The notes under the pieces were generated by a model. That model was given only the letters and a program-made list of their open reading frames with translations. It searched no databases and was not told the origin of the DNA. Below, one piece after another: positions 37,099 through 45,641 of a stretch of 64,000 nt of DNA (within the stretch, counting starts at the first letter, position 1; each line of letters opens with the position of its first letter). The stretch comes from an uncultured Lachnospiraceae bacterium (GTDB taxonomy: Bacteria > Bacillota > Clostridia > Lachnospirales > Lachnospiraceae), in NCBI GenBank assembly GCA_902798585.1, contig CADBXF010000007.1, forward strand, positions 62,001 through 126,000, written 5' to 3'. A program made the position numbers and the translations under genes.

Positions 37099-38802
37099 AT
37101 GAAAAAGACAGTGGTTTTGGCGGCAGCGGCGTTGATTGCGGTGATTTTGATTGTCGTGATCTGCCTCTCGAGCTGCGGCGCGCCTCTCGGGGAGCCCCAA
37201 AAGGGCGACGAGGTGGCGCCGTATCTGAATACGACCGAGCTCACGGGCGAGCAGAAGCTCCTCGAGACCGGCGTCTGCGTGCCGGTGGAGTCGACGAAGC
37301 CGTCGGTGTTCGGCTTCCGCACCAACCTGAATGTGAACGGCATGGATGTGGACGGTTATGTCCGCCAGGACGAGATTCATCTGGCAAATAAAAACTATTC
37401 GCAGTGGAACGGCGTTATCACCTTCCGCGGCGACAACTACCGGAGCAGCGCTTCGTACGGCACGGCCGTGATGACGGAGTACAAGCTCCGCAAGGCGTGG
37501 GAGGTCACCACGGGCGAGCTCAAGAAGAGCGTCAAGAAGGGCGAGTGGACCGGCAGCGGCTGGACCGGACAGCCCCTGCTCGTCGAGTGGGACGATGCGA
37601 CGAAGCAGATGATGAATCTGTACGACTCCGCCAAGAAGAAAAAGGGTCTCGTCGAGGTCATCTACGCGACGATGGACGGCAACATTTACTTCCTCGACCT
37701 CGAAAACGGCAACGCGACGCGGGATTCGATCAAACTCGGATTCCCCATCAAGGGAACAGGCTCGCTCTACCCGGACGGCAAGACGCCTCTGTATGTGGTC
37801 GGCGCCGGGGACGACATGGGTGACAAAGCGGCCCGCACATTTATCGTGGATCTGATTCGCGGCGAGGTGATTGACGAGTACGGTTTCGACGATGATTTTG
37901 CGCTTCGCACCGACAACGGCAAATTCTGCGCATTCGACTCTTCGCCGCTCTTCGACACGGCAACCGGAACGCTGATTCAGCCCGGCGAGAACGGCATTTT
38001 GTATACGCGCAAGCTGAATGTGAAGTCCGACGGAACCAAGCTTACGATTGAGCCGAGCGAAATCGTAAAATGGAACTACGAGACGAACCGCACCGGCGAG
38101 AAGACATACTGGCTCGGCATTGAGTCGTCGGCCTGCATTTACGACCATTATCTCTACGCCTGCGACAACAGCGGCGATCTGATGTGCATCGATTTAAACA
38201 CGATGGAGATCATCTGGAGCCAGGACACGGTGGACGACAGCAACGCCTCCCCCGTTTTGGAGATTGACGGAACGGACGGCACCGCGTACCTTTATGTCTC
38301 GACATCGCTCCACTGGACGAAGGACAAGAAGGACAGCGGCGAGATTCCCGTGATGAAGGTGAATGCCGCTACCGGCGAAATCATTTGGAAGCGCACCTAT
38401 GAGTGCAAGACCGTGGACGGCGTCTCGGGCGGCGTGCAGGCGACGGCATGTCTCGGGGAAAATAACCTTTCCGACCTCGTCTTCTTCACGGTGGCCCGCA
38501 CCGGCGGCAAGAAGCACGGCAAGCTCGTCGCGCTCAACAAGAAGACCGGCGGCGAGGTATGGAGCGTCGAGATGAAGTATTACAGCTGGTCCAGCCCCGT
38601 GGCGGTCTATGACGCCAAGGGCGACGGCTACATCATCCAGTGCGATTCCGACGGCAACATGTTCCTGATTGACGGCCTCACGGGCGTCTTGAAGTCGACC
38701 ATCAACCTCGGCAAAAACATAGAGGCTTCGCCCGCTGTGTTCGGCAACACGATTGTGGTCGGCACGAGAGGTAAGAAGATTTACGGAATCGTGCTCGAGT
38801 GA
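37099..38802 (+). CDS. PQQ-like beta-propeller lipoprotein
   Basis: The start is at 37099 (MKKTVVLAAAALIAV) after GGAGG; 567 residues. The signal peptide ends ICLSSCG, a lipobox. The rest consists of repeated strands with propeller blade motifs (DGNIYFLDLENGNATRD, SGDLMCIDLNTMEIIWS, KLVALNKKTGGEVWSVEM, GNMFLIDGLTGVLKSTINLG) typical of PQQ/WD40-like eight-bladed propellers. No PQQ ligands can be assigned. It probably acts as a surface scaffold or binding protein. It stands alone between tkt and a MATE gene. Confidence 0.8.
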   Translation: MKKTVVLAAAALIAVILIVVICLSSCGAPLGEPQKGDEVAPYLNTTELTGEQKLLETGVCVPVESTKPSVFGFRTNLNVNGMDVDGYVRQDEIHLANKNYSQWNGVITFRGDNYRSSASYGTAVMTEYKLRKAWEVTTGELKKSVKKGEWTGSGWTGQPLLVEWDDATKQMMNLYDSAKKKKGLVEVIYATMDGNIYFLDLENGNATRDSIKLGFPIKGTGSLYPDGKTPLYVVGAGDDMGDKAARTFIVDLIRGEVIDEYGFDDDFALRTDNGKFCAFDSSPLFDTATGTLIQPGENGILYTRKLNVKSDGTKLTIEPSEIVKWNYETNRTGEKTYWLGIESSACIYDHYLYACDNSGDLMCIDLNTMEIIWSQDTVDDSNASPVLEIDGTDGTAYLYVSTSLHWTKDKKDSGEIPVMKVNAATGEIIWKRTYECKTVDGVSGGVQATACLGENNLSDLVFFTVARTGGKKHGKLVALNKKTGGEVWSVEMKYYSWSSPVAVYDAKGDGYIIQCDSDGNMFLIDGLTGVLKSTINLGKNIEASPAVFGNTIVVGTRGKKIYGIVLE

Positions 38803-38860
38803 CGGGATTATGCCGGCGTATTTTGTGCTTTATATTGTAAATTTTGTGTGATTCGGAAGG

Positions 38861-40258
38861 ATGTTCGGTTTGTTCAGTAAATATATCGGTGACAGAAGTT
38901 TTTACAAAAAGGTGCTTACGGTGGCGGTACCGATTGTCATACAAAACGGTATCTCTAACTTCGTAAGTCTTCTTGATAACATCATGATCGGACGCGTCGG
39001 CACCGAGCCGATGTCGGGCGTCGGAATCGTGAATCAATTGTTGTTTGTGCTTTATCTCGCGCTCTTCGGAGCGCTTGCGGGCCCCGGAATTTTCGGGGCT
39101 CAGTTCTACGGAAAGGGCGATCACGACGGCGTGCGCCACACCTTCCGGTTTAAGCTGTATATCGGTATTTTCATTGTTTGCGCGGGTATCGGCACCCTGC
39201 TTTTGTACGGGGAACCGCTTCTTACGCTGTACCTGCATGACAGCGTTGATTCCACGCAGTCGCCGGCGTTTGTGATGCGGTACGGCCGCGAGTATCTCGC
39301 TGTGATGCTGATCGGCCTCGTGCCGTTCGCGCTTGAGGAGGTGTATGCGAGCACTCTGCGCGAGTGCGGTGAGACGCGGGTTCCGATGATTGCCGGTCTG
39401 GTTGCGGTGTTTGTGAACCTTGCCCTCAACTATCTCCTGATTTTCGGCAAATACGGCTTCCCCAGGCTCGGCGTTACCGGCGCGGCAATCGCCACGGTCA
39501 TCAGCCGTTTTGTGCAGGCGGCCATCGTGATTGTGTGGACGCATCTTCATACGCAGCTGATGCGCTGGGCGCAGGGACTGTACCGGTCCTTCACGATTCC
39601 GCTTTATCTCACGGGCAAGATTGCAATCAAGGGCTGCCCGCTCATGTTCAACGAGATTCTCTGGTCCGTCGGCATGGCTTTCTTAAACCAGTGCTATTCG
39701 AGGCGAGGCCTTGATGCGGTCGCGGGAATCAACATCTCGTCGACGATTAACAATCTGTTTAATGTCGTATTTATCGCGATGGGAAGCGCAATCGCGATTA
39801 TGGTCGGTCAGCTTCTGGGCGCAGGTAAGCTCGAGGAGGCGCGGGATACCGACCGCAAACTCATCTTTGCGTCCGTTGTGTCAAGCGCCGTGCTCGGAGC
39901 GATTCTCTACGGCCTTGCACCGGCATTTTTGCTGTTCTATGACACCACCGACGAAGTGCGGCGCCTCGCTGTCGGATTCATCCGCATCTGCGCAGTCTGC
40001 ATGCCGCTTTATGCCTTCATGCACGCGGCCTACTTTACGCTGCGAACCGGCGGCAAAACCTTCATCACATTTGCATTCGACAGCCTCTTTTTGTGGTGCT
40101 TAAGCGTGCCGCTCGGCCATCTCCTCGCGACGCGAACGAACCTGCCGGTGCTCACCTTTTATCTTAGCATGCAGTCCGTCGACCTCATCAAATGCGCCAT
40201 CGGCTACGCGCTGGTGAAGAAGGGCGTCTGGGTGCAAAACTTGGTAAAGGAAGAGTAA
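38861..40258 (+). CDS. MATE-family exporter
   Basis: The protein has 465 residues and twelve helices. It shares the opening DRSFYKKVLTVAVPIVIQNGISNFVSLLDNIMIGRVGTEPMSG and the second-half GCPLMFNEILWSVGMAFLNQCYSRRG with the family. Compared with the MATE at 14854 it lacks the long helix 1-2 insertion. The GGAAGG ribosome site touches the ATG at 38861; the TTG at 38870 would have better spacing and may be the true start. The structured duplication at 40265-40573 follows. Confidence 0.92.
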   Translation: MFGLFSKYIGDRSFYKKVLTVAVPIVIQNGISNFVSLLDNIMIGRVGTEPMSGVGIVNQLLFVLYLALFGALAGPGIFGAQFYGKGDHDGVRHTFRFKLYIGIFIVCAGIGTLLLYGEPLLTLYLHDSVDSTQSPAFVMRYGREYLAVMLIGLVPFALEEVYASTLRECGETRVPMIAGLVAVFVNLALNYLLIFGKYGFPRLGVTGAAIATVISRFVQAAIVIVWTHLHTQLMRWAQGLYRSFTIPLYLTGKIAIKGCPLMFNEILWSVGMAFLNQCYSRRGLDAVAGINISSTINNLFNVVFIAMGSAIAIMVGQLLGAGKLEEARDTDRKLIFASVVSSAVLGAILYGLAPAFLLFYDTTDEVRRLAVGFIRICAVCMPLYAFMHAAYFTLRTGGKTFITFAFDSLFLWCLSVPLGHLLATRTNLPVLTFYLSMQSVDLIKCAIGYALVKKGVWVQNLVKEE

Positions 40259-40264
40259 CTGCTC

Positions 40265-40573
40265 AAAAAAACACCCGACACAAACAAAGCGCGCACGAAC
40301 GGAAAGCAGTCTTTCCGAAATCGTGCGCGCTGTGTTTGTGTAAAGGGCGCGCGGGAACGCAGTTACCGCACGCCCGCATGAGCAAAAACGACCGAAGGGA
40401 GTTTTTGCGAATGGTCGGGTGTTTTTGGGGAAAGCGCGCACGAACGGAAAGCAGTCTTTCCGAAATCGTGCGCGCTGTGTTTGTGTAAGGGCGTGCGGTG
40501 ACGCAGTTACCGCACGCCCGCATGAGCAAAAACGCGACCACAGGGAGAGTTTTTGCGAATGGTCGGGTGTTTT
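40265..40573. repeat. 145-bp structured tandem duplication
   Basis: Two near-identical units start at 40286 and 40431. Each has hairpin GCGCGCACGA...GGAAAG-cagt-CTTTCC...TCGTGCGCGC, a second hairpin built on GGCGTGCGGT/ACCGCACGCC (unit 2, about 40490-40518) and a third GCAAAAAC/GTTTTTGC, and ends in GGTCGGGTGTTTTT. AAACACCCGAC near 40267 is the inverse of the unit-1 end, so the first copy can close into a long cruciform. It may terminate the MATE transcript; no coding sequence is convincing. Confidence 0.75.
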
Positions 40574-40633
40574 TTTGGGAACCGGTCACCGGCCCGAAAG
40601 CTTGCTTTCGAGGACGGAATCGGCGAAAAACAC

Positions 40634-40662
40634 TTGACAAACGGCCCCTGCGGCGGTATTAT
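40634..40662 (+). promoter_or_regulatory. Promoter of the shikimate/Phe/Tyr operon
   Basis: TTGACA (40634-40639), 17-bp spacer, TATTAT (40657-40662). Transcription would start near 40669, about 50 nt before the leader peptide. Confidence 0.85.
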
Positions 40663-40720
40663 TTGACGCAGATAGCCGTCCGCGGGAACGGAGCAAGGCG
40701 GCAGAAGGGAGCAAAGCGGC

Positions 40721-40780
40721 ATGTTCACAAAGAGCTTTTACTTTTATTATTTTAGCACGGACTGCCGGTTTGCTTTGTGA
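40721..40780 (+). CDS. Phe/Tyr-rich attenuation leader peptide
   Basis: A 19-codon frame encodes MFTKSFYFYYFSTDCRFAL; eight of nineteen residues are Phe or Tyr, six of them in the run FYFYYF. GAAGGGAG (40703-40710) is a good ribosome site. It sits between the promoter and two hairpins and directly precedes pheA. By analogy with pheL, scarcity of charged tRNA-Phe or tRNA-Tyr would stall the ribosome at 40736-40753. It is too short to be found by ordinary gene calling. Confidence 0.82.
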   Translation: MFTKSFYFYYFSTDCRFAL

Positions 40781-40851
40781 AGAATGATTCAAGCAAATAT
40801 GCAGTCCTTATCCGCGTGTACCGATTTCGTCATGGTGTCATGCGGATTTTT
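40759..40851 (+). promoter_or_regulatory. Transcription attenuator of the pheA-aro operon
   Basis: The first hairpin is GGACTGC (40759-40765) + TTTGCTT (40769-40775) with AAGCAAA (40791-40797) + GCAGTCC (40801-40807); its 5' arm overlaps the end of the leader peptide. The terminator is ATCCGCGTG (40810-40818) / CATGCGGAT (40839-40847) followed by TTTTGTTTT. A ribosome stalled on FYFYYF would cover the first 5' arm and free its 3' arm, which could pair with the terminator region (for example AAAT/ATTT and GCA/TGC). The competing pairing is inference. Confidence 0.75.
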
Positions 40852-40880
40852 GTTTTACAGAAGGGAAAGGCGGTTATTCC

Positions 40881-41969
40881 ATGACAGAATTGGAACGGGC
40901 GAGAGCGATTATCAGTGAGGCGGACCGGGAGCTGGCGAAGGTGTTTGAGAAACGCATGGCGGCGGTCAGGACAGTGGCGGCGTACAAGAAAGCGCACGGA
41001 CTGCCGATTACGGACCGCTCCCGCGAGGAGGAGATTTTGCGTGAGGAAGCGGGGCTTATCGGGGATGAGTCGCTGCGGCCGTTCTATGTGAGCTTTCTCC
41101 GGGAGACCATCGGAATTTCGAAGAGCTATCAGCACCGCCTTTTTGACGGGATGCGGGTGGCGTACAGCGGTGTGGAGGGGGCGTTTGCCAACATCGCGGC
41201 CGAGAAGATTTTTCCGGATGCGACCTGCATTGCGCACGCGGATTTTGCGGCGGCATACCGGGCGGTTGCGGACGGCAGCTGCGATTGCGCGGTGCTTCCG
41301 ATTGAGAACAGTCAAAACGGCGATGTCGGGCGCGTTCTGGACCTTGCCTACTTCGGCAAATTATATGTGAGCGGCGTTTACGAGGTTGAGATTGTGCATA
41401 ACCTTCTGGCCGTCAAGGGCACGACCATGGACGAGGTGAAGACCGTGATGAGCCACGAGCAGGCCCTCGGTCAGTGTGCGAACTACCTGGAGCGCCACGG
41501 CTTTGCTACCGCGGAGGCAGTAAATACGGCAGTGGCGGCGAAGACGGTCGCCGAGGCCGGAAGACACGACCTGGTGGCCATCGGCAGCGCGGAAGCCGCC
41601 GCCAAATTCGGCCTCAAGGTTTTGGAGAGCCATATCAACGACAACAGCAACAACACGACGCGGTTCGCGGTATTTACCCGGGAGAAGCGCGAGGCGACAT
41701 CGGAGGACGGCCGCTTTTTAATGCTCTTCTCCGTGAACAACGCCGCCGGTTCCCTCGGTCGGGCCATCAATGTGATCGGCGAGCACGGATTTAACCTCTT
41801 GGCGCTCAAGAGCCGGCCGCGGAAGGATTTGGCGTGGGAATACTACTTCTACGCGGAGAGCGAGGGCAATGTGGCAAGCGAAGCCGGACAGTCGATGCTT
41901 GCGGCGCTTCGCGAGTGCTGTACGGACCTGAAGGTGCTCGGCAGCTATGAGCGCGAAGTGCGGTTGTAA
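40881..41969 (+). CDS. pheA: Bifunctional chorismate mutase / prephenate dehydratase (P-protein)
   Basis: The protein has 362 residues. Residues 1-90 are an AroQ-type chorismate mutase (RELAKVFEKRMAAVRTVAAYKK, with the downstream IGISKSYQ helix). Residues about 95-270 are prephenate dehydratase (VAYSGVEGAFANIAAEKIF, VLPIENSQNGDVGRVLDL, NNTTRFAVF). The C-terminal ACT domain (GSLGRAINVIGEHGFNLLALKSRP) carries an ESRP-like site for Phe feedback, with Lys for Glu. It makes phenylpyruvate from chorismate. First gene of the operon, so both attenuation and feedback can act on it. Confidence 0.96.
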   Translation: MTELERARAIISEADRELAKVFEKRMAAVRTVAAYKKAHGLPITDRSREEEILREEAGLIGDESLRPFYVSFLRETIGISKSYQHRLFDGMRVAYSGVEGAFANIAAEKIFPDATCIAHADFAAAYRAVADGSCDCAVLPIENSQNGDVGRVLDLAYFGKLYVSGVYEVEIVHNLLAVKGTTMDEVKTVMSHEQALGQCANYLERHGFATAEAVNTAVAAKTVAEAGRHDLVAIGSAEAAAKFGLKVLESHINDNSNNTTRFAVFTREKREATSEDGRFLMLFSVNNAAGSLGRAINVIGEHGFNLLALKSRPRKDLAWEYYFYAESEGNVASEAGQSMLAALRECCTDLKVLGSYEREVRL

Positions 41970-42066
41970 CTATAGGAACTGCGCATCGGCAGGTCTGTGA
42001 ACGCCTGCGCTCGATGCGGAAAATGAGCCTTGTATCGCGGCAAAAGCCGCAAAAGGAGACACTTGT

Positions 42067-43131
42067 ATGGTAATCCCGGTGAAGACCCGCGACGGCGGGT
42101 ATGACATTGTTGCGGAGCGCGGAGCGCTGGCGCGGATCGGAGAGCTGATTGCAGGCCTCCGCAAGGATTCCGCAGGCAGACTTTCCCTGGTTGTGACCGA
42201 CGACGGCGTTCCCGCAGAGTATGCGGCGACGGTGGCGGAGGCGTGCGCACAGTCCGGCCGTTCGGCGGTGCTGACCGTTCCGCAGGGCGAGGAAAATAAG
42301 AAATTTGAGACGCTGCAGACGATTTTGGCGGAGCTTGTGCGGCTCGGCGCAACCCGCAAGGACCGCGTGATTGCGGTAGGCGGAGGAGTGGTCGGCGACA
42401 TGACCGGTCTGGCGGCGGCTTTGTATATGCGCGGCATCGAGTGGATTAATGTTCCGACGACGGTGCTGTCGCAGGTGGATTCGTCGGTCGGCGGTAAGAC
42501 GGCAATCGATTTTGCGGGTGTCAAGAATGTCGTGGGGGCATTTTACCCGCCCTCGCTTGTGGTGATTGACCGCGATACACTCGGAACGCTTCCCGCAAGG
42601 CAGGTTGCAAACGGCCTCGCGGAGGCGCTGAAGATGTCGCTTACCTGCGACGCGGACCTGTTCGAATTGTTCGAAAACGAGGATCCGCTCGCGCATATGG
42701 ATGAGATTTGCGAGAGGGCGATTTTGATTAAAAAGCGCGTTGTCGAGGAGGACGAGCGCGAGAGCGGCCTTCGCCGCGTGCTCAATTTCGGGCACACTGT
42801 CGGCCACGGAATCGAGCTGGCCGGCGCGAAGAGACCGGGAGACGGGGTAAAGCTTCTTCACGGCGAGTGCGTTGCGGTCGGTATGGCTGCAATGTGCTCG
42901 GATGCGGTGCGGGAGAGGCTCCTTCCGGTGCTTGCGAAGCTCGGGCTTCCGGACGAAGCGCGGTGTGACGCTTCGGAGGTGCTTCGTCTCTGCATGCATG
43001 ACAAGAAGGCGGACGGCGCGAGCGTGGTGAGCGTCCTGTGCGGCGAGGTCGGGTCATTTTCCTTCTGTCCGATGGATGAAGCGGCGATTGCCGCGCGGAT
43101 TGCAAAGGTTGTGAAAGGAGATCGGCGATGA
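42067..43131 (+). CDS. aroB: 3-dehydroquinate synthase
   Basis: AroB (354 residues) cyclises DAHP, step 2 of the shikimate pathway, using NAD+ and a metal. Motifs: VPQGEENKKFET, AVGGGVVGDMTGLAAALYMRGI, VPTTVLSQVDSSVGGKTAID and the metal-binding LNFGHTVGHGIE and HGECVAVGM. It overlaps aroC by 4 bp. Confidence 0.97.
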   Translation: MVIPVKTRDGGYDIVAERGALARIGELIAGLRKDSAGRLSLVVTDDGVPAEYAATVAEACAQSGRSAVLTVPQGEENKKFETLQTILAELVRLGATRKDRVIAVGGGVVGDMTGLAAALYMRGIEWINVPTTVLSQVDSSVGGKTAIDFAGVKNVVGAFYPPSLVVIDRDTLGTLPARQVANGLAEALKMSLTCDADLFELFENEDPLAHMDEICERAILIKKRVVEEDERESGLRRVLNFGHTVGHGIELAGAKRPGDGVKLLHGECVAVGMAAMCSDAVRERLLPVLAKLGLPDEARCDASEVLRLCMHDKKADGASVVSVLCGEVGSFSFCPMDEAAIAARIAKVVKGDRR

Positions 43132-44216
43132 ACAACACATTCGGCACGAAGATTTCGGTTACGATTTTCGGTGAGAGCCACGGTCCGGCCATCGGGTGCG
43201 TCGTGGACGGTCTGCAGGCGGGACTGCCGGTCGACACGGCGGTGATTGACCGATGCCTGGCGATGCGGCGGCCGCAGGGAGCAATCTCCACTGCGCGGCG
43301 GGAGGCGGACCGCTACACCATCGAGAGCGGCGTGTACGAGGGCAGGACGACAGGTACGCCGGTGTGCATCGTGATTCCGAATGAGGATACGCGCTCTGCG
43401 GACTACGAGAAGCTGGCGTCGGTGGCGCGCCCGTCCCATGCGGATTACGCGGCGTTTGTGCGCTATAACGGGGCAAATGACACCCGCGGAGGCGGCCATT
43501 TCAGCGGTCGCATCACGGCGGCGGTTGTTGCAGCCGGCGCGCTTTTGCTGCCCGCGCTGCAGGCGAAGGGCATTTTGATCGGAACCCATATTGCGGAAAT
43601 AGCGGGCATCACCGACCGTGAATTCGGATGCGGCACCGAGCTGCGGTGCGATCTGGAGCTTCTGTCGGGGCTTGATTTTGCGGTGCTGGATGCGGAGGCC
43701 GGGAAGACGATGCAGGAGGCAATCCTTGCGGCGAAGGCGGATGCGGACAGCGTCGGAGGCATTTTGGAGACGGCGGTGACCGGTCTGCCCGCGGGGCTCG
43801 GGGAACCGTTTTTCGACAGCGTCGAGGGACTTCTCTCGCACGCATTGTTTGCGATTCCGGGAATCAAGGGGATTGAGTTCGGCGCGGGCTTCGGGCTGGC
43901 GAAAATGCGCGGAAGCGAGGCGAATGACCCGTTCCGCTATGCGGACGGCCGCGTCGTGACAACGACAAATAACGCCGGCGGCATCAACGGCGGACTTACG
44001 AACGGAATGCCGATTTTGTTCCGCTGTGCCGTGCGGCCGACGCCGACCATCGGCAAGGAGCAGGAGACGGTCAATTTCCGCGAAAACACGGAAGTAACGC
44101 TCGCTGCGTCGGGGCGGCATGACCCCTGTATCGCGCACCGCGTCCGCGCGGTCGTGGATGCGATGACGGCGATTGTGGTTGCGGACCTGCTGGCAGGCGC
44201 AGGGAAGCTGCAGTAA
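43128..44216 (+). CDS. aroC: Chorismate synthase
   Basis: AroC (362 residues) uses reduced FMN to make chorismate, the last common step. Signatures: FGESHGPAIGCVVDGLQAGLP, GRTTGTPVCIVIPNEDTRS, ARPSHADYAAFVRY, GGGHFSGRITAA and NNAGGINGGLTNGMPI. The start overlaps the aroB stop (ATGA). Confidence 0.97.
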   Translation: MNNTFGTKISVTIFGESHGPAIGCVVDGLQAGLPVDTAVIDRCLAMRRPQGAISTARREADRYTIESGVYEGRTTGTPVCIVIPNEDTRSADYEKLASVARPSHADYAAFVRYNGANDTRGGGHFSGRITAAVVAAGALLLPALQAKGILIGTHIAEIAGITDREFGCGTELRCDLELLSGLDFAVLDAEAGKTMQEAILAAKADADSVGGILETAVTGLPAGLGEPFFDSVEGLLSHALFAIPGIKGIEFGAGFGLAKMRGSEANDPFRYADGRVVTTTNNAGGINGGLTNGMPILFRCAVRPTPTIGKEQETVNFRENTEVTLAASGRHDPCIAHRVRAVVDAMTAIVVADLLAGAGKLQ

Positions 44217-44267
44217 TTCCGCAGGCGTCGGCGGGCGCAGGGAGACTGCTGTAAATCGGAGGGCACG

Positions 44268-45512
44268 ATGGAATACGGTTTGATCGGCGAAAAATTAGGG
44301 CACAGCTTCTCCCGGGAAATCCATGAGAAGCTTCGGGGATACTCCTACGAACTCAGGGAGCTTCGGCCGGACGAGGTGGAAGCGTTCCTTGCGGCGCGCG
44401 AATTTCGCGGAATCAATGTGACGATTCCGTACAAGGAGACCGTGATTCCGTACCTCGACGAGATTGATGCGGCGGCCCGTGCCATCGGCGCTGTCAACAC
44501 CGTTGTGAACCGCGGCGGACGGCTCTGCGGTTACAACACCGATTTCCTGGGAATGCGAAACCTGATGCTCCGGGAGGGAATCAATCCGTCCGGAAAGAAG
44601 GTTCTCGTGCTCGGCTCGGGCGGAACCTCGAAGACGGCGCTGACGGTCGTAAAATCACTCGGAGCAAGCGCTGTATATCGCGTATCCAGGCAGAAAAGAG
44701 ACGATTGTATCACATACGAGGAGGCGCGCGCGGAGCACTCCGATGCGGGGATTATCATCAATGCGACGCCGGTCGGCATGTACCCGAACACGGACGCGAG
44801 TCCGGTCGATCTCTCGGATTACCCGGGACTGACGGGCGTCGTCGACGCCATTTACAATCCGCTTCGCACGAAGCTTGTTCTCGCGGCGAAGGAGCGCGGC
44901 ATCAGCGCGACCGGAGGTCTGTACATGCTGGTCGGACAGGCTGCGGCAGCGGCGGAGCATTTTACGGGGGAAGCGTGCAATCCCGCGGAGGTTACCCGGG
45001 TATACCGCGAGCTTCTTCTCGGGAAGGAAAATCTCGTTCTCACGGGGATGCCCGGCGTCGGTAAGACGACAATCGGAAGGATTGCAGCGAAGCGTCTCGG
45101 GCGCCGATTCGTCGATAGCGACGAGGTGATTGCGGAGCGGGCCGGCTGCGACATTCCGACATTGTTCGCAACACAGGGCGAGAAGGCGTTTCGCGATATG
45201 GAGACTGCGGCGCTTCGCGAGCTCTCCGCGACGGGCGGCAAGGTGATTGCCACCGGCGGCGGCGCAGTGCTTCGCCCGGAAAATGTCAATGCGCTTCGCG
45301 CAGGCGGCGTCATCCTCTTCCTTGACCGGCCGCTTTCATCCATCACGGCGACCGAAGGCAGACCGCTTTCGGCGAATCGCGAGGCTCTGGAGGCGAGGTA
45401 CCGCGAGCGGTATCCGATCTACTGCAGGACAAGCGATGAGCAGGTGCGGACGGACGGAACAATCGAGACGGTTGCGGAGGAAGTGCTGCAGACCTTTCTC
45501 GAGCATGAGTAA
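44268..45512 (+). CDS. aroEK: Fused shikimate dehydrogenase - shikimate kinase
   Basis: One 414-residue frame. Residues 1-248 are shikimate dehydrogenase: EKLGHSFSREIH, catalytic Lys in NVTIPYKE, Asp in GYNTDFLGM, NADP loop VLGSGGTSKT, INATPVGMYPN. Residues about 255-414 are shikimate kinase: Walker A GMPGVGKTT, shikimate-binding DSDEVIAERAGCDIPTLFATQGEKAFRDME and GGGAVLRPENV. The fusion carries out two steps separated by no other pathway reaction, 3-dehydroshikimate to shikimate-3-phosphate. No stop or shift separates the domains. Confidence 0.95.
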   Translation: MEYGLIGEKLGHSFSREIHEKLRGYSYELRELRPDEVEAFLAAREFRGINVTIPYKETVIPYLDEIDAAARAIGAVNTVVNRGGRLCGYNTDFLGMRNLMLREGINPSGKKVLVLGSGGTSKTALTVVKSLGASAVYRVSRQKRDDCITYEEARAEHSDAGIIINATPVGMYPNTDASPVDLSDYPGLTGVVDAIYNPLRTKLVLAAKERGISATGGLYMLVGQAAAAAEHFTGEACNPAEVTRVYRELLLGKENLVLTGMPGVGKTTIGRIAAKRLGRRFVDSDEVIAERAGCDIPTLFATQGEKAFRDMETAALRELSATGGKVIATGGGAVLRPENVNALRAGGVILFLDRPLSSITATEGRPLSANREALEARYRERYPIYCRTSDEQVRTDGTIETVAEEVLQTFLEHE

Positions 45513-45641
45513 ACCCCCGGGCGGCGGCAGCCGACGGACAGAGGGATTCGAAACAGAAGGAAGCGCCCGGAACGGCATCGGCCGAAGGAAATTTCGGACG
45601 CAAAGCATAAAATAACCCGCCTCGGCGGGGACGGAGAAACT

